Source: Treponema sp.
GTDB taxonomy: Bacteria > Spirochaetota > Spirochaetia > Treponematales > Breznakiellaceae
DNA length: 5,712 nt
Assembly: GCA_031259035.1 (NCBI GenBank)
Contig: JAIRLZ010000115.1
Span: 1-5,712 of the forward strand
Direction: 5' to 3'
Positions 1 through 4,155 of this stretch are shown piece after piece. Made by a program: the position numbers and the translations under genes. Each line of letters begins with the position of its first letter. Within the stretch, counting starts at the first letter, position 1. The notes beneath the pieces are model-generated. The model did no database searches. It was not told the origin of the DNA and worked only from the letters and a program-made list of their open reading frames with translations.

Positions 1-80
1 TAGCCCGTGCCGCTCATCACGCGGGATACGACTGTGATGGAAACATTGGCCTTGAGCGCGACATCTTTTCTGTTTGGCAT
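1..80 (-). CDS. LacI-family transcriptional repressor, N-terminal fragment (cut by window edge)
   Basis: Only the first 26 codons lie in the window, reading leftward from an ATG at 80-78; the rest lies beyond base 1. The peptide contains KDVALKANVSITVVSRVMSG, which matches the LacI-family helix-turn-helix (consensus DVA-x-x-A-x-VS-x-x-TVSRV-x-x-G). Residues 5-13 form the first helix and 14-22 the recognition helix. The family Thr before VSRV is Val here. By family knowledge the full protein would be about 330-350 residues, would bind a palindromic operator as a dimer, and would respond to a small ligand, usually a sugar or nucleoside, through a periplasmic-binding-like domain. That domain is not visible, so no ligand can be given. 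An in-frame TAA 12 bases upstream of the ATG fixes the start here or later. There is no clear Shine-Dalgarno sequence. The match is short but specific. Confidence 0.82.
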   Translation of the reverse strand, partial: MPNRKDVALKANVSITVVSRVMSGTG

Positions 81-98
81 GAACTTATCCGGTTATCC

Positions 99-127
99 AT
101 CTTAACGAGGATGCCCGGATTTGTCAA
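99..127 (-). promoter_or_regulatory. sigma70-type promoter for the LacI-family gene
   Basis: On the minus strand, TTGACA (127-122, perfect -35) is followed by a 17-base spacer and TAAGAT (104-99, 4 of 6 -10 matches). The expected start of transcription is near base 92, which leaves a leader of only about 12-14 bases before the ATG at 80. GGATAA occurs twice in direct orientation just after the -10 box and could be part of an operator, but this is inference. Confidence 0.7.
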
Positions 128-168
128 CTTTGTGTGTCGGGCGATTTGGCGGGGACTTTTCTGGGCAT

Positions 169-230
169 AAAAAATAGAAAGGAAAGGCTGTTCCAAAACT
201 GACGCCATAAGGCGCGTTTTGGAACAGCCT
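169..230 (-). terminator. rho-independent terminator after the valS-HD operon
   Basis: A perfect 15-base inverted repeat (185-199 with 216-230; AGGCTGTTCCAAAAC and its complement) encloses 16 bases that can form a further short GCC/GGC stem. On the minus strand the hairpin begins 21 bases after the stop codon of the HD gene. It is followed by a T-rich tail that includes six consecutive Ts (174-169). The position and the U-tract fit an intrinsic terminator for the operon to the right. It also separates that operon from the LacI-family promoter at 99-127. The unusually long perfect stem could instead mark a copy of a dispersed repeat used as a terminator. Confidence 0.82.
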
Positions 231-251
231 CAGTTTCCGCTTGTTTTTTCA

Positions 252-809
252 TCATGGTTTCTTCGCAAACACTTCAGAATATTTTCTTCTGGATTCCACC
301 AAAGACTGAAGTTCTTTCAGCATGAGCATGTCTATTTGTTCGGCGATGGGGAAAACATAGTCGACGGTTTCTTTGGTATAGCGTTCGACAAATTCCGGGT
401 TGTTCACAAATCCAAGAGAAATCATATTTGATATGCGGTCGGCGACTTTAAGGACTTTGGCGTTGGCGGAGCCTTTTTTGAATATACGGGTGAGGAAGTC
501 TGATTTTTTCTCATTATGATTCCGCGTCACTTCCAGCACAAGCCGGTACACGTCCGAGCTTTCATAGTCAATGGTCATAAGCAAGTTGTGGTTGAATTCG
601 GGAATGTCTTCCAGAACATCATGTACAAGCGACGCTTTGAGCAGCACGCTGTCAATATACCCGTAATCAATCAGTATCGACATCGTGTCAAACTGATGGC
701 GGAACATGTTTCCGCCGCCTTCGCGCGTCTTGCCTATAAGCGCGGTCGCAAGCTGCATATAGGGAGCAAGGTGAATTCCTTTTAACCGGAGCATCTCTTC
801 CGTATTCAT
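252..809 (-). CDS. Single-domain HD phosphohydrolase, RelA/SpoT-MESH1-like (putative small alarmone hydrolase)
   Basis: This complete 185-residue protein is a single metal-dependent HD domain. The metal and catalytic pattern of the RelA/SpoT hydrolase domain can be followed: H38, then LVHDVLED with H63-D64 and E67-D68, and later KVADRISNM with D124 and N128. The four-residue gap between that Asp and Asn and the 25-residue gap between the first two His agree with the Rel/SpoT family. Family members use Mn2+ to remove the 3'-pyrophosphate of (p)ppGpp. The length is close to MESH1-type stand-alone hydrolases (about 180 residues), and there is no synthetase, TGS or ACT domain. It should be cytosolic, with no signal or membrane segment. 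The ATG overlaps the valS stop as ATGA, and GGAGG lies 4 bases upstream (818-814) inside the valS 3' end, so translation is probably coupled to valS. A hairpin terminator follows. HD-hydrolase membership is well supported. The alarmone substrate is inferred from motifs, and another nucleotide pyrophosphate is possible. Confidence 0.85.
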   Translation of the reverse strand: MNTEEMLRLKGIHLAPYMQLATALIGKTREGGGNMFRHQFDTMSILIDYGYIDSVLLKASLVHDVLEDIPEFNHNLLMTIDYESSDVYRLVLEVTRNHNEKKSDFLTRIFKKGSANAKVLKVADRISNMISLGFVNNPEFVERYTKETVDYVFPIAEQIDMLMLKELQSLVESRRKYSEVFAKKP

Positions 810-3496
810 TGCGCCTCCATATCCCGGATGTAGGACGTTATTTTATCCACCCGTTTAAGCGTTTCTTCCAATTTCCGCCTTTCCCCGGCAATAAGTTCGG
901 GCGGCGCGCGCTGGAGAAAGTCTTCATTGGACAGCTTGGTTTGCAATGACGCGATAAATTGCGTGTCTTTGTCACGTTCTTTTGAGAATTTCCGTTTGAG
1001 AAAATCAAGATCAACGGCGCCCGCTATATGGACAAAGGCTTCAAACCCGGTTCCGGCAAGTCCAATCGCCTGTTTCGGACGCTTCCCGCCCGCTTCGGCG
1101 CCCGCTAAAGCGGCATCTATCGCAAGCTCTCCGACATTCGCAAGCGCCTTTATAAGATCCGCGTGTTCAGCGAGGCTCTTTTCAAAGCCGCTCCGCTCCG
1201 CCACCTTGATCAGCGCGGTCACCTTTTTCTCAGACGGCACGGCGCATTCGCTGCGCAGGGTGCGGATGGAACGGATTATATCTTGCAGAAAGGCGAATTG
1301 CGCCTCTGTTTCCGGCGCGTTTCTTTTTTCATCATATTCGGGGTAGGGGGCTGTTATGAGAAGCCCGCCGGCGTTCGGCAAAAATCCGTAGATTTCTTCG
1401 GTGACAAAGGGGAGGAGCGGGTGCAGCAGCCGAAGCGATTCCGCAAGCGCGTCTAGAAGCACGGTCGCGGCGCGATCTTTCTCCTCGTCCGCGGCGCCTC
1501 CAGCGGCGCGGAACGAGAGTTTCGTGGCTTCCACGTACCAGTCGCAGAAATCATTCCAAAAGTACTCGTACGCCGCGCTCGCCGCGTCGTTGTAGCGATA
1601 GGAGAGAAACGCCGCAGATACGGTCTTCGCCGTATTGTTGAGGCGGGAATATATCCATGTGTCAATTGGGAGCAGCGTGGGATTTTCCACGAGGTTTCTT
1701 CCTTCAAGGTTCATCAGAATGTAACGGCTGGCGTTCCATATCTTATTGGCGAATTTTGAGCCTAGTTTGAACGTCTCCTTGTCAAGCGGGATGTCCTGCC
1801 CTTGGGCGCAGAGGAACGCGAGCGTAAATTTCACCGCGTCCGCGCCGAATTCGTCAACGAGTTCCACCGGGTCAAGTCCGTTCCCCGCGGACTTGCTCAT
1901 CTTGCGCCCCTGCTTGTCGCGCACAAGCCCGTGGATGAAAATATCGCGGAATGGCGCCGCGCCGGTAAACTCAAGCCCAGCCATGATCATGCGGGAAACC
2001 CAGAAGAAAATGATGTCGTATCCGGTTACGAGCGCCGAGGTGGGGTAGAAGCGGCGAAAATCTTCCGTGTCGCACGCGGCGTTTTCCCAGCCGAGCGTAC
2101 TGAACGGCCACAGCCAGCTTGAAAACCACGTGTCAAGCACGTCCGGGTCCCGCTCCACTTCGCCGCCGCAATGGGGACACACGGCGATATCTTCGCGGGA
2201 AACAGTGGTCTTGCCGCATGTTTGACAGTACCACGCGGGTATGCGATGCCCCCACCAGAGTTGGCGGCTTATACACCAGTCCTTGATGTTGAGAAGCCAG
2301 TGTTTGTAGGTGTTTTCCCATCTTTTTGGATGGAATGCTATGTCCCCCCGCTCCCACGCGGCGAGCGCCTTGTCCGCCAAGGGTTTCATGCGCACAAACC
2401 ACTGCTCGGAAAGAAACGGCTCGATCACGGTATGACACCGGTAGCAGTGTCCCACCGCATGGGTGACGGCTTCTTCTTTGACAAAGAAGCCGTTCTCTTT
2501 GAGATCACGCAACGCCAACGCCCTGGCTTCTTTCACAGTCAAGCCCCGGTATTTTTCGGGGACTTCGGCGTTAAGCCTGCCTTCGGGCGTGAGGATGTTG
2601 ATCACCGGCAAGCCGTGGCGTTTGCCCACTTCCCAGTCGTTGGGATCGTGGGCGGGCGTGATCTTCACCACGCCGGTACCGAAGGCGCGGTCAACGTACT
2701 CATCGGCAATCACCGGAATGGCGCGTTCCGCAAGCGGAAGGCTCACGGTTTCGCCTATATGCGCCGCGTAGCGCGCGTCATCCGGGTGTACGGCGACCGC
2801 GGTGTCGCCCAGCAGAGTCTCCGGGCGGGTGGTGGCGAGTTCAAGAAAACCGGAGCCGTCTGTGCGTGGATAGCGGAGATAGTACAGCGCCCCGGGCGTG
2901 TCTTCATGTTCCACCTCGTCGTCGGCGAGCGCGGTGCCGCAACCCGCGCACCAGTTCACCAGATAATTGCCTTTATAAAGGAGATCTCGCTCGTAAAGCG
3001 CGACAAAAACCTCGCGCACCGCGCGGGAAAGCCCCTCGTCCATGGTGAAGCGTTCCCGCGACCAGTCCACGCTGTCGCCTATACGCGCCATTTGTCGAGA
3101 AATAACCGCGTGATGTTCGGCTTTCACCTTCCACGCCTCCTCAACAAACGCCTCGCGCCCGATCTCGCGGCGGCTTTTTCCCTGTTTTTTAAGCCGTTTC
3201 TCAACCACATTCTGAGTCGCAATGCCCGCGTGATCGGTTCCCGGCAGCCACAGCGTAGGCTCGCCCCTCATGCGGTGAAACCGTATCATACTATCCTGAA
3301 GCGTATGATCAAGCCCGTGACCCATATGCAGAACGCCGGTTACGTTGGGCGGCGGGATGACCATCACGTACGGCTTCTCGCCGCTCTCTCCGCGAGGCTG
3401 AAAGCAACCCGCTTCTTTCCATCGCTCATAGATGCGCTCCTCAAATTTTTTCGGATTATACGCTTTTTCCAGCTCCATCTTTTTCATGGTCTTCAT
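806..3496 (-). CDS. valS: Valyl-tRNA synthetase
   Basis: Complete class Ia synthetase of 896 residues, usual for bacterial ValRS (about 870-950). It charges tRNA-Val with valine using ATP in the cytosol. In order, the protein shows PPPNVTG with the HIGH motif as HMGH (57-60); a CAGC zinc-like pair (183/186); the CP1 editing domain, which clears mischarged threonine, with TTRPETLLGD (222-231) and GTGVVKITPAHD (273-284); CYRC (351/354) and CQTC...CPHC (424/427/440/443) zinc-ribbon pairs; LDTWFSSWLWP (454-464), a family signature; and KMSKS (532-536). An anticodon-binding helical domain follows at about 610-760, and a charged C-terminal coiled-coil tRNA-binding arm at about 830-896 (DLDFLKRKFSKE onward). 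The start at 3496 is the first ATG after an in-frame TAG (3508-3506); M4 and M7 are alternatives. The stop overlaps the downstream HD gene by ATGA. No frameshift or missing motif was seen. A promoter lies at 3628-3656. Confidence 0.98.
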   Translation of the reverse strand: MKTMKKMELEKAYNPKKFEERIYERWKEAGCFQPRGESGEKPYVMVIPPPNVTGVLHMGHGLDHTLQDSMIRFHRMRGEPTLWLPGTDHAGIATQNVVEKRLKKQGKSRREIGREAFVEEAWKVKAEHHAVISRQMARIGDSVDWSRERFTMDEGLSRAVREVFVALYERDLLYKGNYLVNWCAGCGTALADDEVEHEDTPGALYYLRYPRTDGSGFLELATTRPETLLGDTAVAVHPDDARYAAHIGETVSLPLAERAIPVIADEYVDRAFGTGVVKITPAHDPNDWEVGKRHGLPVINILTPEGRLNAEVPEKYRGLTVKEARALALRDLKENGFFVKEEAVTHAVGHCYRCHTVIEPFLSEQWFVRMKPLADKALAAWERGDIAFHPKRWENTYKHWLLNIKDWCISRQLWWGHRIPAWYCQTCGKTTVSREDIAVCPHCGGEVERDPDVLDTWFSSWLWPFSTLGWENAACDTEDFRRFYPTSALVTGYDIIFFWVSRMIMAGLEFTGAAPFRDIFIHGLVRDKQGRKMSKSAGNGLDPVELVDEFGADAVKFTLAFLCAQGQDIPLDKETFKLGSKFANKIWNASRYILMNLEGRNLVENPTLLPIDTWIYSRLNNTAKTVSAAFLSYRYNDAASAAYEYFWNDFCDWYVEATKLSFRAAGGAADEEKDRAATVLLDALAESLRLLHPLLPFVTEEIYGFLPNAGGLLITAPYPEYDEKRNAPETEAQFAFLQDIIRSIRTLRSECAVPSEKKVTALIKVAERSGFEKSLAEHADLIKALANVGELAIDAALAGAEAGGKRPKQAIGLAGTGFEAFVHIAGAVDLDFLKRKFSKERDKDTQFIASLQTKLSNEDFLQRAPPELIAGERRKLEETLKRVDKITSYIRDMEAQ

Positions 3497-3510
3497 AACG
3501 TGGGACTACG

Positions 3511-3517
3511 CTCCTTT
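3511..3517 (-). promoter_or_regulatory. valS ribosome binding site with unusually long spacing
   Basis: AAAGGAG on the minus strand is the only good Shine-Dalgarno match upstream of valS. It lies 14 bases before the ATG at 3496, against a usual 5-9, and an in-frame TAG between them rules out an earlier start. Either the gap is bridged by folding or the true start uses weaker pairing closer to M1 or M4. Confidence 0.5.
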
Positions 3518-3627
3518 CAACTTCATGTTCTTTATCATTGCCCGCAGACGCGCTCTTCATGCGGTTATGCGCGGATCTTGCGCGGCGCGGCGGGCGCACA
3601 TGGCGGCAAGGTCTCCAAACAGGAGGG

Positions 3628-3656
3628 ATTATAGCATATTTTGCAAGGCGCGTCTA
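3628..3656 (-). promoter_or_regulatory. sigma70-type promoter for the valS-HD operon
   Basis: On the minus strand, TAGACG (3656-3651, 4 of 6 -35 matches) is followed by a 17-base spacer and a perfect TATAAT (3633-3628) with an extended TG motif (TGCTATAAT). The predicted start near 3621 gives a leader of about 125 bases before valS. The leader is GC-rich and can form a small hairpin around 3540-3565 (CCGCA/TGCGG). No T-box specifier or antiterminator sequence was recognised, and the leader has no intrinsic terminator, so attenuation of valS is not indicated. Confidence 0.7.
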
Positions 3657-3675
3657 GCAACCTGTCGCGCTTGTA

Positions 3676-3715
3676 GGTTTTCATGGTTTTTTCATTGAAA
3701 AAAGCCATGAAAACC
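3676..3715. repeat. AT-rich 40-base inverted repeat just upstream of the valS promoter
   Basis: The arms GGTTTTCATGG-TTTTTTC and GAAAAAA-GCCATGAAAACC pair along nearly their whole length around a 3-base ATT loop, with one unpaired G at 3704. It ends 20 bases upstream of the valS -35 box. No T-run follows it on the valS strand, so it does not look like a simple terminator. It could be a binding site for a dimeric protein, a DNA cruciform or a copy of a small dispersed repeat. Confidence 0.75.
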
Positions 3716-3735
3716 ACGATGTATGGGTTGCCGCG

Positions 3736-3780
3736 CCTTCGGTTTGTGAGCCTTCGGTTTGCGAACCTTCGGTTCAACGG
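3736..3780. repeat. Three tandem copies of a 15-base repeat
   Basis: The units lie at 3736-3750, 3751-3765 and 3766-3780, and each begins CCTTCGGTT. Units 1 and 2 agree at 13 of 15 positions; unit 3 keeps the 9-base core and then diverges. Because CC-TTC-GG and GGTT-TGCG-AACC pair within and across units, the array can fold into small hairpins, the best being GAACC-TTC-GGTTC at 3763-3775. The 15-base period is a multiple of three, but no convincing protein reads through it. Confidence 0.8.
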
Positions 3781-3851
3781 AGTTTGAGCGGAAGAAAAGG
3801 CGCAAAAATGCGCCTTTTCTCCGATGTGGGGCGCGAAGCGCAACAAACTCC
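3779..3851. other. Nested stem structure enclosing a terminator-like hairpin
   Basis: GGAGTTTG (3779-3786) is complementary to CAAACTCC (3844-3851), and GCG (3788-3790) can continue the stem with CGC (3839-3841). This outer stem encloses the perfect 12-base-pair hairpin at 3793-3820 and a short GCGC-GAA-GCGC hairpin (3831-3841) that would compete with the inner part of the outer stem. The arrangement looks like a folded RNA or a mobile repeat unit rather than chance. No known riboswitch or RNA family was recognised. Confidence 0.5.
3793..3820 (-). terminator. Perfect 12-bp hairpin, possible bidirectional intrinsic terminator
   Basis: AGAAAAGGCGCA and TGCGCCTTTTCT pair perfectly around a 4-base AAAA loop. 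The GC core flanked by an A-run on one side and a T-run on the other is the classic form of a terminator working in both directions. No plus-strand gene precedes it. On the minus strand it would end a transcript starting near 4080, such as the tiny-ORF locus at 3935-4065. The T-run is short (four Ts then CT), so efficiency is uncertain. Confidence 0.55.
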
Positions 3852-3865
3852 TAGTTTTCCCTTTG

Positions 3866-3877
3866 GGGTTATAACCC
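3866..3877. promoter_or_regulatory. 12-base perfect palindrome, possible protein-binding site
   Basis: GGGTTATAACCC is an exact palindrome with a TATA centre. It lies between the structured element and the small minus-strand ORFs and is not part of any promoter with a matching -35 box on either strand. A dimeric DNA-binding protein could use it, but nothing in the window says which one. Confidence 0.25.
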
Positions 3878-3934
3878 GCCGGTTGTCCCACGGGCGTTGG
3901 CGGCGGCAACAGCAATGGGAATGGAGGCGGCAGA

Positions 3935-4065
3935 TCAAATGGGGGGTCTGAGGCGCGCCCTTACGATAATCAACACCACCAGGGGCATGATCATCTTCCA
4001 CCATTTTTGGCGGCCGCTTCACAGAGGGATTTTGACATTTCAGACGATGTTTCCACTTCGGACAC
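3935..4065 (-). other. Two tiny overlapping ORFs, possible small membrane peptide or gene remnant
   Basis: The first ORF starts at GTG (4065-4063) and runs 24 codons to TGA at 3993-3991; it is hydrophilic and contains EMSKSLCEAAAKNGG. The second starts at an ATG (3994-3992) that overlaps that stop as ATGA and encodes MIMPLVVLIIVRARLRPPI, a single hydrophobic segment followed by positive charges, ending at 3935. A perfect TATAAT (4092-4087) lies upstream on the same strand, but its -35 is poor. The hairpin at 3793-3820 lies downstream. Neither ORF has a good ribosome site. In the third frame, from 3960 on, a proline-rich stretch (PPFDLPPPFPLLLPPPTP) follows, so the three pieces could be one small membrane protein broken by two frameshifts. 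None of this resembles a known family, and chance is a serious alternative. Confidence 0.2.
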
Positions 4066-4094
4066 TTGATCTTACAATACAAAAATATTATACT
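4066..4094 (+). promoter_or_regulatory. sigma70-type promoter for the lipoprotein gene
   Basis: TTGATC (4066-4071, 4 of 6) is followed by a 17-base spacer and TATACT (4089-4094, 5 of 6). The expected start near 4101 gives a leader of about 55 bases. That leader can form a weak TGGGG/CCCCA stem (4115-4119 with 4133-4137) ahead of the ribosome site. A perfect minus-strand TATAAT occupies 4092-4087, so the same bases could serve as a -10 box in both directions. An imperfect inverted repeat, GTTTCC-5-GGACAC, lies just upstream of and next to the -35 box and could be an operator. Confidence 0.65.
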
Positions 4095-4155
4095 TCATTC
4101 AAAACAAAAGGCTCTGGGGAACGTGCAGCCCGCCCCACTGCCGTGGAGGTGAATA

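Larger units (their letters stand above)
3657..4065. other. Long intergenic stretch without a confident gene, rich in repeats and hairpins
   Basis: This stretch of about 400 bases separates the valS promoter from the divergent promoter of the lipoprotein gene. It contains, in order, an AT-rich near-perfect inverted repeat (3676-3715), a 15-base tandem repeat (3736-3780), a nested stem structure with a terminator-like core (3779-3851), a 12-base palindrome (3866-3877), and a pair of tiny overlapping minus-strand ORFs (3935-4065). Longer open frames cross it on both strands, but they run through the repeats and hairpins, lack ribosome sites and resemble no family I know. It is best read as non-coding or as the remains of a small gene, possibly with a short RNA on the minus strand. 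Confidence 0.6.

Noticed and set aside
17..208. 63-codon minus-strand frame at the left end
   Set aside because: It runs through the terminator hairpin and the LacI-family promoter and overlaps the LacI-family gene in another frame; the peptide is not recognisable.
3497..3621. Possible T-box leader upstream of valS
   Set aside because: The conserved T-box antiterminator sequence and a valine specifier loop were looked for and not seen, and the leader has no intrinsic terminator.
2171..3634. 487-codon plus-strand open frame opposite valS
   Set aside because: It lies antisense to the well-supported valS gene, has no ribosome site, and its protein is rich in His, Arg and Phe with no family resemblance. 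GC-rich coding DNA often leaves the opposite strand open.
3751..3775. GGTTCGCAAACC on the minus strand, resembling a tRNA T-arm
   Set aside because: No acceptor, D or anticodon stem is found at the right distance, and the sequence is explained by the 15-base tandem repeat.
3736..3780. Tandem repeat as a CRISPR array
   Set aside because: The units are 15 bases and directly adjacent with no spacers, and no cas gene is present.
3565..3915. 116-codon minus-strand frame from a TTG start
   Set aside because: It reads through two hairpins, the tandem repeat and the valS promoter. The repeated NRR pattern in its translation comes from the 15-base DNA repeat. Only its proline-rich beginning is kept, as a possible remnant.
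3774..4082. 102-codon minus-strand frame
   Set aside because: Cys/Arg/Pro-rich translation, no ribosome site, and it ends inside the tandem repeat; it competes with the more protein-like tiny ORFs in the other frames.
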